Shown: one piece after another, positions 47,483 to 57,046 of the stretch | Position numbering within the stretch: position 1 is the stretch's first letter | Layout of the letters: the number at the start of each line of letters is the position of its first letter | Notes under the pieces: generated by a model | The model's database searches: none | Told to the model about the DNA's origin: nothing | Seen by the model: only the letters and a program-made list of their open reading frames with translations | Assembly: GCF_009789225.1 (NCBI RefSeq) | Contig: NZ_WSTA01000007.1 | Coordinates: 1 to 64,000 of the forward strand | Direction of reading: 5' to 3' | Source of the DNA: Agromyces seonyuensis | GTDB taxonomy: Bacteria > Actinomycetota > Actinomycetes > Actinomycetales > Microbacteriaceae | DNA: 64,000 nucleotides | Program-made: the position numbers and the translations under genes

Positions 47483-48382
47483 TCAGCCGTTGATGCGGAC
47501 GACCGAATAGGCGCTCGTCCACAGCGCCTGCACGCGCACGCTCGCACCGGCGTACGGCGCGTGGAGGATGTTGCCGTTGCCGGCGTAGAAGCCGATGTGA
47601 CCGTCCATCACGATCAGGTCGCCGGGCTGGGCTTCGGAAATCGAGATGGGCGTGCCCATGGCCGCGATGCCGGTCACCGAGTGCGGCATGGAGATGCCGT
47701 ACTGGGCGAAGACGTAGCTGACGAAGCCGGAGCAGTCGAAGCCCGCGGGCGTCGCACCGCCGAAGAGATACGGCACGCCCTGGTACTGCAGCGCCGTCTG
47801 GTACACCGCGCTGACGCTGTAGCTCGTCGACGGGGCCGCGTAGACGGCGGACGACGACGACGCGGCCGTCGCCGCTGCGGACGCGGCGGCCGCGGCCTCT
47901 GCCTGGCGGGCGGCTTCGGCCTGACGGGCGAGTTCGGCCTGACGGGCGGCCTCCGCAGCAGCGGCCGCGGCGGCCTCCTGGGCGCGGATCGTGTCGCCGT
48001 CGACGACGGCGTAGCCCTCGCCGGACTCCGCGGCGATCGCGGCGGTGTCCTCGACGTCGAGCGTCTGGGCGGCTTCGCGCGAGAGCGCCGTGACGCTCAT
48101 CGCGGCGGCCGCGGGGTCGATGCCGCGCATCGCGGGGTCGACGGGGCCGGCCGCGTAGGCGGGCACCGCGACGGTCGCGAGCATGCCGGTGGTGGCCGCG
48201 GCGACGGCGAGACCGGCGAGACGACCGCGACCGCGGGCACGGGTTCGAGCGCGACGCGCGGAGCGCGACGGCACGACCGCGGCCAAGTCGCCTTGGCTGC
48301 GGACTGGGACGGGCAGGCCCGTCCGGGCGGGAACGGCGAGCGACTCGAGGGCGCGCTCATCCTGGGTGATCGGGTTCTGCAA
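47483..48382 (-). CDS. Secreted NlpC/P60 endopeptidase
   Basis: The 299-residue protein has a basic N-terminus, a signal segment (GRLAGLAVAAATTGMLATVAVPAYA), an Ala/Glu-rich helical linker with YAVVDGDTIRAQE, and an NlpC/P60 domain with catalytic Cys in AGFDCSGFVSYVF, His in GHIGFYAG and a later His in ILHAPYAG. It hydrolyses peptidoglycan stem peptides. The start is taken as TTG at 48382 because GGAGG lies 7 bases before it; no ATG in frame is as well placed. The leader is about 150 bases long. Confidence 0.9.
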   Translation of the reverse strand: MQNPITQDERALESLAVPARTGLPVPVRSQGDLAAVVPSRSARRARTRARGRGRLAGLAVAAATTGMLATVAVPAYAAGPVDPAMRGIDPAAAAMSVTALSREAAQTLDVEDTAAIAAESGEGYAVVDGDTIRAQEAAAAAAAEAARQAELARQAEAARQAEAAAAASAAATAASSSSAVYAAPSTSYSVSAVYQTALQYQGVPYLFGGATPAGFDCSGFVSYVFAQYGISMPHSVTGIAAMGTPISISEAQPGDLIVMDGHIGFYAGNGNILHAPYAGASVRVQALWTSAYSVVRING

Positions 48383-48715
48383 GGGGGGACCTCCGTCGCC
48401 CCCGCGACGACACCGGATCGGTGCGCCTCGCCGTTCCGCGCGCACTGCGCATCGGTGTTCCTCTGACCGAGGGACGGCAAGGGGGCGCCTCGGTCGCGTT
48501 CCGCGTCGGGTTGTTCCGCGAACTCGACGACGATAGCCCCGCCCTCGGAGGAATCCTCAATCGAGGGGTGCCGCTTGCACGGGATTCCCAGCTAGCGCCG
48601 ATGCCGCGCCCGGCGGACGTTCGCTCAGGAACTCCCGGTCAAGCGATGAAACGATGCACCGCTCAGCGTGGGAGCCAGGAGCGAGCCGTGTCGGGGCCAG
48701 GCGCCGGCGCGGCGA
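48383..48715. other. Long 5' leader of the NlpC gene, no gene seen
   Basis: This 333-base gap contains a TATCGT -10 box (48531-48536, minus strand) with TTGAGG 19 bases upstream. About 150 bases of leader follow, with four GGAAC words and GC-rich inverted repeats. NlpC genes in Actinobacteria often carry a c-di-AMP (ydaO) riboswitch; I could not fit its consensus here with confidence. Confidence 0.4.
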
Positions 48716-49408
48716 TCAGCGCGCGATAAAGAGGTGCGAGGCGACCTCGACCGGCACCTCGAGTCCGCTCTCGGCACCCTCGACCGCGATGTGGATGAAC
48801 GCGCCGCGCCCGGTGAACGTCGCCGTCGCCCCCGGCAGGATGCCAGCCTCCTTGAACTGCGCGAGCAACTCGGGGTCGAACTGCACCGGCTCCGCGAGAC
48901 GGCGCAGCACGGCCGTCACGGGGGCGGTCTCGCCGTCGAGTGCGGCGACGAGGTTCTCGACGCCGTCGAGGAACGGTTCGGCCGGCTCGACGCCGAGCTC
49001 TTCGAGGCCGGGGATCGGGTTGCCGTACGGCGACTCCGTCGGCCCGCCCAGGATGTCGATGAGTCGACGCTCGACCTGCTCGCTCATCACGTGCTCCCAG
49101 CGGCAGGCCTCGTCGTGCACGTACTCCCATTCGAGCCCGATGACGTCGGCGAGCAGCCGCTCGGCGAGCCGGTGCTTGCGCATGACGTGCACGGCCTTCG
49201 CCCGACCCGAGGGCGTGAGCTCGAGGTGACGGTCGCCGGAGACGACGACGAGTCCGTCGCGCTCCATGCGGGCGACGGTCTGCGAGACGGTCGGGCCGGA
49301 ATGCCCCAGCCGCTCGGAGATGCGGGCACGGAGCGGCACGATGTTCTCCTCCTCGAGGTCGAGGATGGTGCGGAGATACATCTCCGTCGTGTCGATCAGA
49401 TCCGTCAC
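48716..49408 (-). CDS. DtxR/IdeR-type iron-dependent repressor
   Basis: The 230-residue regulator has the DtxR HTH (ISERLGHSGPTVSQTVARMERDGLV), a dimerisation domain and an SH3-like C-terminus. All metal ligands of DtxR are at the same numbers: Met10, Cys102, Glu105, His106 (site 2) and His79, Glu83, His98 (site 1). The Cys marks it as iron- rather than manganese-sensing. It starts with GTG after GGAGGA. With iron it should repress siderophore and iron-uptake genes; none of these lie in this window. Confidence 0.93.
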   Translation of the reverse strand: MTDLIDTTEMYLRTILDLEEENIVPLRARISERLGHSGPTVSQTVARMERDGLVVVSGDRHLELTPSGRAKAVHVMRKHRLAERLLADVIGLEWEYVHDEACRWEHVMSEQVERRLIDILGGPTESPYGNPIPGLEELGVEPAEPFLDGVENLVAALDGETAPVTAVLRRLAEPVQFDPELLAQFKEAGILPGATATFTGRGAFIHIAVEGAESGLEVPVEVASHLFIAR

Positions 49409-49442
49409 GCAATTCCTCCGTCCGAGCGTCCTGCCAGCCTAG

Positions 49443-50645
<1,203 letters not shown>

Positions 50646-50657
50646 CCTGCCGCCCTG

Positions 50658-50894
50658 ATGGGTTTCCTCGACGTCGACGGGACGCGCCGGCCCGCACCGG
50701 AGCCGGCGCGGGTCGACGTGCGCGTGCCCGTCGCCGTCGGAACGCTGCTCTGGATGCTCGCCGCGACGGTCGCCGGCTTCGCCTACGGTCCCCTCGACGC
50801 CGACGGGCTCGGCTGGTGGCTCACCGCCGCGATCGTCGGCGTGGTGCTGGGCTTCGTCGGGCTCGCGGTGCTGCTGCTGCGCAGCGAGCGCTGA
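50658..50894 (+). CDS. DUF2530 membrane protein
   Basis: The 78-residue protein has two membrane segments (about residues 25-42 and 53-73) and the DUF2530 pattern with GFAYGPLDADGLGWWLTAAIVG. It follows serC by 12 bases and is likely cotranscribed, as commonly seen in Actinobacteria. Function unknown. Confidence 0.85.
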   Translation: MGFLDVDGTRRPAPEPARVDVRVPVAVGTLLWMLAATVAGFAYGPLDADGLGWWLTAAIVGVVLGFVGLAVLLLRSER

Positions 50895-50900
50895 GCCGGC

Positions 50901-51545
50901 TCAGTCCCGGTCGTCCTCGTCGTCCGAGTCATCCTCGTCGTCCGAGTCATCCTCGTCGTCCGAGTCATCCTCGTCGTCCGAGTCATCCTCGTCGTCCGAG
51001 TCATCCTCGTCGTCCGAGTCGTCGTCGTCCGAGTCGTCGTCGTCCGAGTCGTCGTGGTCCGCGAACTCGTCGGCGGGCGGCTCCTCGCCGCGCGCGGCGG
51101 CCTCGGCCGCAGCGGCCTCCTGCTGCGCGCGGTACTCGGCCATGCGCTCGGCCCACGGCACCCACGCGGGCGCGAGCAGCGCGCCCTCGCCGGGCACGAG
51201 CTCGGTCTCGAGCACCTGGGGGTCGCCCTCGGGCAGCCGCGCGAGCGTGACCGTCCAGTGCCAGCCGGGGTAACCCGCGAGGTTCGTCGCGAAGTGGAGC
51301 GAGAGCAGGTGCTCGCCCTCGACGGTGTGGCCGACGGGCTCGCCGACGCTCTCGGGCGCCGTGATCGCGTGCAGCGCCTCGCGCGCCACGTCGACCGCGG
51401 TGAGCAGCACCTCGTCGGGGGCGGCCTCCGCCTCGACGGGCGGTTCGTCGACGACGTCGGCCGTCTCGGCCGCGAGCGCCCCGGCCTCGGCCGCCTCGGC
51501 CTCATCGGCGCCGCGCTCGGCCGGCGCCGCCGTCTCGTCAGACAT
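50901..51545 (-). CDS. DUF3027 protein with acidic repeat tail
   Basis: The 214-residue protein has an Ala/Glu-rich N-terminus, a DUF3027 core (about residues 45-140, with HFATNLAGYPGWHWTVTLARL and LLAPAWVPWAERM) and a C-terminal tail of DSDDED repeats encoded by 18-bp DNA repeats. DUF3027 proteins sit next to cold-shock genes in Actinobacteria, as here, where the start overlaps the stop of the csp gene by 8 bases (ATGTCTGA). Function unknown; the acidic tail resembles those of nucleic acid-mimicking or histone-binding proteins but that is only a resemblance. Confidence 0.88.
   Translation of the reverse strand: MSDETAAPAERGADEAEAAEAGALAAETADVVDEPPVEAEAAPDEVLLTAVDVAREALHAITAPESVGEPVGHTVEGEHLLSLHFATNLAGYPGWHWTVTLARLPEGDPQVLETELVPGEGALLAPAWVPWAERMAEYRAQQEAAAAEAAARGEEPPADEFADHDDSDDDDSDDDDSDDEDDSDDEDDSDDEDDSDDEDDSDDEDDSDDEDDRD
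50911..51048. repeat. In-gene tandem repeat of 18 and 15 bp
   Basis: Five perfect copies of the 18-bp unit TCATCCTCGTCGTCCGAG (50929-51018) follow a near copy at 50911. Two 15-bp shortened units (51019-51048) end it. All keep the reading frame of the DUF3027 gene and code for Asp/Glu/Ser. Confidence 0.92.
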
Positions 51546-51918
51546 CGAAGTCGTCCGCGACTTTGCGCAGCATCGCCGCGATGCGGCGGGACTTGTCGTT
51601 CGCCGGGTAACGGCCGTGACGCAGGTCGCCGGAGAGCGCGTCGAGCATCGTGATGAGGTCGCCGACGACGACGGCCATGTCGTTCGCGTCCTTGCGGCGC
51701 AGCTTCACGACGCTCGGGCCGTCTTCGAGGACGCGCACGGAGAGCGCCTCGGGGCCTTTGCGGCCGTCGGCGACGCCGTACTCGAGCTTCATTCCGGGCT
51801 TGACCGTGACACCGGCCGGGACGGCCGAGGCGTGCAGGAACACCTGGGCGCCGTCGTCGCCCGAGATGAACCCGAATCCCCGGTCCTCGTTGAAGAACTT
51901 GACCTTGCCAGTGGGCAT
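51538..51918 (-). CDS. Cold-shock domain protein with C-terminal extension
   Basis: The 126-residue protein has an N-terminal cold-shock domain (GKVKFFNEDRGFGFI with RNP1, and QVFLHASAV as RNP2) of about 65 residues, then a 60-residue helical extension (VVKLRRKDANDMAVVVGDLITMLDALSGDLRHGRYP) found in the actinobacterial long Csp type. It binds single-stranded RNA or DNA. The start 51918 fits the GAGG site upstream and the family N-terminus. It heads the csp-DUF3027 operon. Confidence 0.93.
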   Translation of the reverse strand: MPTGKVKFFNEDRGFGFISGDDGAQVFLHASAVPAGVTVKPGMKLEYGVADGRKGPEALSVRVLEDGPSVVKLRRKDANDMAVVVGDLITMLDALSGDLRHGRYPANDKSRRIAAMLRKVADDFDV

Positions 51919-52012
51919 GTTGCGGCGTACCTCGTTCACGATCGTCGCGCCGGAGCGCGCGGGTCAGGAATACCCATTCTACCGGGGCGTCCGGCGCCCG
52001 AGCCCGTCGGCG

Positions 52013-52018
52013 TATCCT
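52013..52018 (+). promoter_or_regulatory. -10 box, leaderless GTG start at 52025
   Basis: TATCCT is followed by 6 bases and GTG 52025. Confidence 0.55.
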
Positions 52019-52024
52019 TGGCGG

Positions 52025-52387
52025 GTGAGTGAAACCCGTCCCGTCTCCGACTCGCGCGTCGAGCGCATCCTCGCCTACATGGTCGCGGCGACGATCGGCG
52101 TGTCGATCCTCGCGTTCGTGGCGGTCATCATCGGCTCGTCGGTGAACGCCGAGGTCGACGGCTGGGCGATGACGGGGGTCTGGCCGGTCGTCATCATGCT
52201 GCCGTGGTTCGGGCTGCCGCTCGCCTTCGCGCTGCTCATCGCCCTGCTCATCACGAGCACCGTGCGCCGGCGCAAGGAGGCGGCCGCCGCCACGACGGCG
52301 CAGGCCGACGCCGAACGTGCCGCCAAGAGCGCGAACCGCGGCCAGGGCGGCTCGAGCCGCAAGAAGAACTCGCCGAAGCGCCGCTGA
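52025..52387 (+). CDS. Small membrane protein, unknown
   Basis: The 120-residue protein has two membrane segments (about residues 15-40 and 52-77) and a basic Lys/Arg/Ser-rich cytoplasmic tail (RGQGGSSRKKNSPKRR). The GTG start follows a leaderless -10 box. Similar proteins occur in many Microbacteriaceae; I know no function. It is divergent from the cold-shock gene. Confidence 0.78.
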   Translation: MSETRPVSDSRVERILAYMVAATIGVSILAFVAVIIGSSVNAEVDGWAMTGVWPVVIMLPWFGLPLAFALLIALLITSTVRRRKEAAAATTAQADAERAAKSANRGQGGSSRKKNSPKRR

Positions 52388-52453
52388 GCGCGGCTTCTCG
52401 GCCCGTTCTCCACGGCGCGGATACCCGGCGCGGCGCGCTTCGCGAAGACGGTG

Positions 52454-53092
52454 CTATCGGGCGACGGGCGCCGGCAGCGACGGGCGCTGCTTCACGATGA
52501 GCAGCCGGTACGGCCCGCGCTCGCTCCACCAGCGGTGGTCGACGCCGCCGGCGAAGTAGGCGGAGTCGCCGACGCCGAGCTCGCGGACCTCGCCGTCGAG
52601 CTCGAGGACGAGCACGCCCTCGAGCACGTGCAGGAACTCGTCCTCCGCGTGCCGGAAGACCTCGCCGGGCTCGGCGTTCTCCCCGCGGTACTCGATCGGC
52701 CGGAAGGGGCGGTCGCCGTGCGCGAGCATCCGGCCCTCGCCCTCGGCGAAGTCGGCGATGGCGCCGTCCGCTGGAGCGGCCGGCACGAGGTCGATGCGGG
52801 CGCCGCCGTCGGCGGGATCCGCCTCGCCCGCGGCGACGAGCTCGATGGGGCTCGTGCCGAGGGCCACCGCGAGGCGGCGCAGCGTCGACATGGACGGCTG
52901 CGCGAGCCCGCGCTCGAGCTGGCTGAGGAACGGGTGCGAGAGTCCCGTGGCCGCGGCGAGCTGCACGAGCGTGAGCCCGCGCAGCCGCCGCAGCGTGCGC
53001 AGGTGGGCGCCGAAGCGCCGACCCGCGAGTTCGTCGTCCACGACGACGGGGACCGGGGCGACCTCGCCGTCCGGGAGGCTCGTGCTCGTCAT
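52454..53092 (-). CDS. XRE-cupin transcriptional regulator
   Basis: The 212-residue protein has an N-terminal XRE HTH (LRTLRRLRGLTLVQLAAATGLSHPFLSQLERGLAQPSMSTLRRLA) and a C-terminal cupin (EPGEVFRHAEDEFLHVLEGVLVLELDGEVRELGVGDSAYFAGGVDHRW) as in PuuR and SutR types. The gene is the last of a five-gene ABC importer operon, 8 bases after a permease. It probably senses the imported compound or a product and controls the operon, perhaps through the palindrome at 56958-56976. Confidence 0.9.
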   Translation of the reverse strand: MTSTSLPDGEVAPVPVVVDDELAGRRFGAHLRTLRRLRGLTLVQLAAATGLSHPFLSQLERGLAQPSMSTLRRLAVALGTSPIELVAAGEADPADGGARIDLVPAAPADGAIADFAEGEGRMLAHGDRPFRPIEYRGENAEPGEVFRHAEDEFLHVLEGVLVLELDGEVRELGVGDSAYFAGGVDHRWWSERGPYRLLIVKQRPSLPAPVAR

Positions 53093-53100
53093 GTCGCGTC

Positions 53101-54000
53101 TCAGCCCTGCTTCGTCGGCACCATGCCCATGCGGGCGAGCACCAGGTCCTCGATGATCTGCACGAGGTTGTAGAGCAGCAGCGTCAGGAGGGTGATGACG
53201 GCGACGGAGGCCCAGAGCTCGTCGAACTTCGCCGACGCGCTGAACTTCTGGATCATGCCGCCGATGCCCTGACCGGTCGAGAGCCACTCGGCGAGCAGCG
53301 CGCCCGTGACCGCGCCCGGCACGGAGACGCGCGCCGCGGCGAAGAGCGACGGCAGCGCGCCCGGGATGCTGACCTTCAGGAGCGCGACGAAGCGGTTGCC
53401 GCCGTACACCTTCACGAGGTCGAGGCTCTCGGGGTTCGCGCGACTGAGGCCGAACAGCACGTTCGCGAGCGCCGGGAAGAGCACGACGATGGTGCCGATG
53501 ACCGCGACCGACGCGGGCGTGCCGCGCCCCGTGATCAGGATGATGACGGGCGCGATCGACACGAGCGGGATCGTGCGCAGCAGCAGCGCGAGGGGCATGA
53601 CGCCCGCCTCGATCGTCTTCGACAGGCTGAACGCGACGCCGAGCAGGATCGCGATGACCATGCCGACGACGAAGCCGATCGCGGCGTCCGAGAGCGTCTG
53701 GGCGATGAGCGGCTGCATCATGGCGCGATGCGCGGCCGCGGTGTCGTCGGCGGCGGCGCCCGGTTCCGTCACGAAGAGGAACTGGAAGACGTCGACGGGT
53801 CCCTTGGCCACGTACGGCGAGATGCCCGTGAAGCTCACGACGGCCTGCCAGAGCGCGATCACCACGACGAAAGTGATGAGCGCGTTGAGGGACGCCGAGC
53901 CGAGCGTGCGCAGGACCGCGCGCGACCGGTCGGCGCGGAGGGCGCGCCGGGTGTCGTCGCGCGAGCGGACGGCCCGCGAGGGCGCGGTCAGGACGCTCAT
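53101..54000 (-). CDS. ABC transporter permease
   Basis: The 299-residue protein has about six membrane segments and the permease EAA loop (DLVKVYGGNRFVALLKVSIPGALP) of the SsuC/TauC/ThiX class. Its start overlaps the previous permease stop by ATGA. The soluble N-terminal 40 residues are basic. Two different permease genes in one operon suggest a heterodimeric membrane channel. Confidence 0.92.
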   Translation of the reverse strand: MSVLTAPSRAVRSRDDTRRALRADRSRAVLRTLGSASLNALITFVVVIALWQAVVSFTGISPYVAKGPVDVFQFLFVTEPGAAADDTAAAHRAMMQPLIAQTLSDAAIGFVVGMVIAILLGVAFSLSKTIEAGVMPLALLLRTIPLVSIAPVIILITGRGTPASVAVIGTIVVLFPALANVLFGLSRANPESLDLVKVYGGNRFVALLKVSIPGALPSLFAAARVSVPGAVTGALLAEWLSTGQGIGGMIQKFSASAKFDELWASVAVITLLTLLLYNLVQIIEDLVLARMGMVPTKQG

Positions 54001-54809
54001 GCGGTCCTCCTTCCCGAGACCCAGGGGGTCACGAGCTTGGCGATGAGGCCGACGATGCCGTACCCGACGAGGGCGACGACGGCCGTGAGCAGGAACACCG
54101 ACCACACGCCGGCCGAGTCGAGCTGGCCCTGCAGGCGGATGAGCGTCGGGCCGACGCCGCGGTCGATGCCGCCCATGTACTCGCCGAGCACGGCGCCGAG
54201 GAACGCCGTGGGCACGGCGATCTGGAGCGCGTTGAGGATGGACGGCAGCGCGGCGATGAGGCGCACCTTGACCAGCTGGGTCCAGCGGTTGCCGCCGTAG
54301 ACCCGCACGACGTCGAGGCTCGCCTTGTCGGCGGACTTGAATCCGCCCACGGCGCCGACGACGGTCGTGAAGAACACCGACAGCGCGGCGAGGAAGATCG
54401 CCGTCTCGCTCGGGTCGCCCGGCACTTTGGCGCCGCCGAGGATGACGATCGAGATGCCGCCGACCGCGACCACCGGGAGGCAGTAGGTGACGACGGCGAC
54501 CTGGGTGACGACCGTCTCGCTGCGGGGGAACACCAGCACGAACGCCGAGAGCAGCAGCGCGAGCGCGTTGCCCCATGCGAACCCGATGAGTGCGGCGGTG
54601 ATCGTGGGCTGGAAGACGGACCACGCCCCCGCGATGTTGCCCTGCACGAACAGCCAATCGAAGACGGCCGCCGGCGAGGGCACCGGGTTGAAGGACGTGC
54701 CCGCCTGCTCCTGGAACGCCAGGATCGAGAACAGCCACCACACGGCGATGAGCACGACGCCGCCGATGAGGCCGGCGAGCCAGCCCGGCATCCCCTTGCG
54801 CGCGCCCAT
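53997..54809 (-). CDS. ABC transporter permease
   Basis: The 270-residue protein has about six membrane segments and the EAA loop (DVVRVYGGNRWTQLVKVRLIAALPSI). It belongs to the same class as the next gene but is only distantly similar, so the pair is probably a heterodimer. It starts 1 base after the ATPase gene and overlaps the next by ATGA. Confidence 0.92.
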   Translation of the reverse strand: MGARKGMPGWLAGLIGGVVLIAVWWLFSILAFQEQAGTSFNPVPSPAAVFDWLFVQGNIAGAWSVFQPTITAALIGFAWGNALALLLSAFVLVFPRSETVVTQVAVVTYCLPVVAVGGISIVILGGAKVPGDPSETAIFLAALSVFFTTVVGAVGGFKSADKASLDVVRVYGGNRWTQLVKVRLIAALPSILNALQIAVPTAFLGAVLGEYMGGIDRGVGPTLIRLQGQLDSAGVWSVFLLTAVVALVGYGIVGLIAKLVTPWVSGRRTA

Positions 54810-54810
54810 C

Positions 54811-55695
54811 TCAGTCCTCCGAGACGTGGGCCGCCGCCGCGCCGATGCCGCCGTCGGCGGACACCTCGGCCGCGACGTCGGCCGCGGGCGAGTGCTCGCC
54901 GTCGCCGAAGAGCAGCTCGGAGGCGCGGTCGACGAGGGCGTGGAACTCGGGCGTGCGCTGCATCTCGGGCAGACGAGGCCGCGGCAGGTCGACCTCGATG
55001 ATCTCCTTGATGCGACCGGGACGCGGCGACATCACGGCGACGCGGTCGGAGAGGAAGATCGCCTCGCTGATGCCGTGCGTGACGAGCAGCGTCGTGGCTG
55101 GCTTCTCGGTCCAGATGCGCTGGAGCTCGAGGTTGAGGTTCTGGCGCGTCATGTCGTCGAGGGCGCCGAACGGCTCGTCGAGCAGCAGCACGGAGGGCTT
55201 CAGCACGAGCGCTCGCGCGATGGAGACGCGCTGGCGCATGCCGCCGGAGAGCTGGGAGGGCTTGGCGTTCTCGAAGCCGCGGAGGCCGACGAGGTCGATG
55301 AGTTCCTCGACGTAGGCCTTGTCGACGCTCTTGCCGGCGACCTCGAAGGGCAGCTGGATGTTCTTGCGGACGCTGCGCCACGGGAGCAGCGCGTGGTCCT
55401 GGAAGGCGATGCCGAGCTCGCCCTGCTTGCGCAGTTCGTGGGGCGTGTGGCCGTCGACGCTGACCTCGCCCGCGGTGGGCTGCTCGAGGTCGGCGAGGAT
55501 GCGCAGGATCGTCGACTTGCCGCAGCCGGAGGGACCGAGCAGGGAGAGGAACGTGCCCTTGTCGGTGTGCAGGTCGGTGTCGGACAGCGCCTGCAACGTC
55601 GAGCCGCCGCGCAGGGCGAACGACTTGGAAAGACCGGTGATCCGGATGCCGGTGCCCTCGCGGGCACCGGCATCCATCGTGAGTTCGTCGCTCAT
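54811..55695 (-). CDS. ABC transporter ATP-binding protein
   Basis: The 294-residue ATPase has Walker [11 protein letters not shown]-loop FQDHALLPW, signature [15 protein letters not shown] and Walker [11 protein letters not shown], followed by the H-loop VTHGISEAI. The sequence is of the SsuB/TauB/NMT1 type. It lies 6 bases after the binding-protein gene. The C-terminal 50 residues (Ala-rich) are an extension beyond the usual length. Confidence 0.95.
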   Translation of the reverse strand: MSDELTMDAGAREGTGIRITGLSKSFALRGGSTLQALSDTDLHTDKGTFLSLLGPSGCGKSTILRILADLEQPTAGEVSVDGHTPHELRKQGELGIAFQDHALLPWRSVRKNIQLPFEVAGKSVDKAYVEELIDLVGLRGFENAKPSQLSGGMRQRVSIARALVLKPSVLLLDEPFGALDDMTRQNLNLELQRIWTEKPATTLLVTHGISEAIFLSDRVAVMSPRPGRIKEIIEVDLPRPRLPEMQRTPEFHALVDRASELLFGDGEHSPAADVAAEVSADGGIGAAAAHVSED

Positions 55696-55701
55696 GACGC
55701 C

Positions 55702-56790
55702 TTAGGGCAGGTAGGCCTTGAGCTCGGGGTTCTCCTCGTAGATCTCGTCGATGATCGACGTGTCGAAGAGCTGGTCGGCCGTGAGCTCCCAACCGGAGTT
55801 GGCGAGGGAGGCGAGGGTCGACTCCTGGAGCTCGTCCGAGATGGTGAAGAGGCCGTTGGCCTCGGTCTCCTCGGTCGAGATGAGCAGGTTCTGCGCCTCG
55901 AGGCCCTTCTGCGTCTTGACCGGGTCGAGGTCGCCGAAGGTGAGGTCGCCGGCCGCGGCCGACTCGTTGTAGTGCTTGACGACGAGGTCGACCGTGTCTT
56001 CGATCGGCTGCTGGAACACGTCGGTCCAGCCCTTGATCTCGGCGATTAGGAAGGCCTTGATGAGGTCGCGGTTCTCGGCGAGGTACTGGTCGGTGACCGC
56101 GTAGGACTCGGCGACGTAGGGCAGGCCGTTGTCGGCGTAGGGGAGGTTGGTGACGTCGTAGCCCGCGAGCTCCACCGTGAGGGACTCGTTGGTGAGGTAG
56201 GCCATGAAGCCGTCGACCTCGCCGTTCATGAGGGGCGTCGGGTCGAAGTCGACCGGGACGATCTCGAGCTCGGACTCGTCGATGCCGTTGGCGGCGAGAA
56301 GGGCCGCGAACACGGAGGCGTTCGAGTCCTGGACGCCGATCTTCTTGCCCTTGAGGTCCTCGGGCGTCGCGATGTTCGCGCCGTCCTTCAGGGAGAGGAT
56401 CGTGAACGGGTTCTTCTGGAACGTGGTCGCGACGATCTTGAGCGGCGCGTCCTCGGTGGCGACCGCGGCGCCGACCGAGGCGGCGTCGGAGAGGGCGACC
56501 TGCACGGTGCCGCTCAGGAGCTTGGCCACACCGGTGTCGGGACCGGCGATGCCGGTGACGGTGCCGAAGCCGGCCTCGTCGTAGTAGCCCTTGTCGTAGG
56601 CATAGTACTCGCCCGCGAACTCCTCGTTCTTGATCCAGGAGTACTGGACGCTGATGTCGCCGTAGGAGGCCGACTCGCCGTCGCTCGATGCGGAGTCCGC
56701 GTCGCCGGAGGCGCAGGCCGAGAGCGCGAGGATCGCGGCCGCAGCGGCGGCGGCGACGCCGATGCGCCGGAAGCGGGACAGTTGTGCCAT
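55702..56790 (-). CDS. NMT1/THI5-type substrate-binding lipoprotein
   Basis: The 362-residue protein has a lipobox LSAC (Cys26) after a short signal. The mature part is of the NMT1/THI5 family: WIKNEEFAGEYYAYDKGYYDEAGF, then PEDLKGKKIGVQDSNASVF and FMAYLTNES. Relatives bind thiamine precursors, riboflavin, nitrate, sulfonates or taurine, and the ligand cannot be fixed from the sequence. It heads the operon. The start is chosen for the signal peptide; the long upstream frame has no similarity. Confidence 0.9.
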   Translation of the reverse strand: MAQLSRFRRIGVAAAAAAAILALSACASGDADSASSDGESASYGDISVQYSWIKNEEFAGEYYAYDKGYYDEAGFGTVTGIAGPDTGVAKLLSGTVQVALSDAASVGAAVATEDAPLKIVATTFQKNPFTILSLKDGANIATPEDLKGKKIGVQDSNASVFAALLAANGIDESELEIVPVDFDPTPLMNGEVDGFMAYLTNESLTVELAGYDVTNLPYADNGLPYVAESYAVTDQYLAENRDLIKAFLIAEIKGWTDVFQQPIEDTVDLVVKHYNESAAAGDLTFGDLDPVKTQKGLEAQNLLISTEETEANGLFTISDELQESTLASLANSGWELTADQLFDTSIIDEIYEENPELKAYLP

Positions 56791-56840
56791 GTTCGTGAGT
56801 CTCCAGTCGTCGGAGAGCGTGCCGTGCTGCGGGCGATGGG

Positions 56841-56900
56841 GATCCTCGGGGGAATTGCAGAAGCCGCGGTGCTGTGGCCGCGGCTTCATCGCCGAGGATC
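56841..56900 (-). promoter_or_regulatory. Structured leader of the ABC operon
   Basis: Two nested inverted repeats lie upstream of the binding-protein gene: outer GATCCTCGG/CCGAGGATC (56841-56849 and 56892-56900) and inner GAAGCCGCGG/CCGCGGCTTC (56860-56869 and 56878-56887). They would fold in the mRNA leader. No T-run follows, and I found no TPP riboswitch consensus. Confidence 0.5.
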
Positions 56901-56947
56901 GCGCGCGAGCGCGACCCGTCCAGGGTTGGGGTGCTGTGTCGGGGGCG

Positions 56948-56953
56948 AATCTA
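56948..56953 (-). promoter_or_regulatory. -10 box of the ABC operon
   Basis: On the minus strand TAGATT lies about 158 bases before the ATG; the palindrome at 56958-56976 covers its -35 region. Confidence 0.45.
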
Positions 56954-56957
56954 CGAG

Positions 56958-56976
56958 ATGTTGATTTCACCAACAT
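56958..56976. promoter_or_regulatory. Palindromic operator candidate
   Basis: ATGTTG-ATTTCAC-CAACAT has perfect 6-bp arms and overlaps the -35 area of the ABC operon promoter, so binding would repress it. The XRE-cupin protein of the operon is the likely ligand-controlled binder (inference). Confidence 0.55.
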
Positions 56977-57046
56977 GGCCGGGTGTTTCCGGCCCGTAAA
57001 CTCCCGATAAGGATGCCCGACGCGCGGCGTACGGGAAAATCGAGCC

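Noticed and set aside
56791-57046. TPP riboswitch upstream of the THI5-like importer
   Set aside because: Nested hairpins are present but the conserved TPP words (CTGAGA, ACCTGATCTGGATAATGCC-like) are not found.
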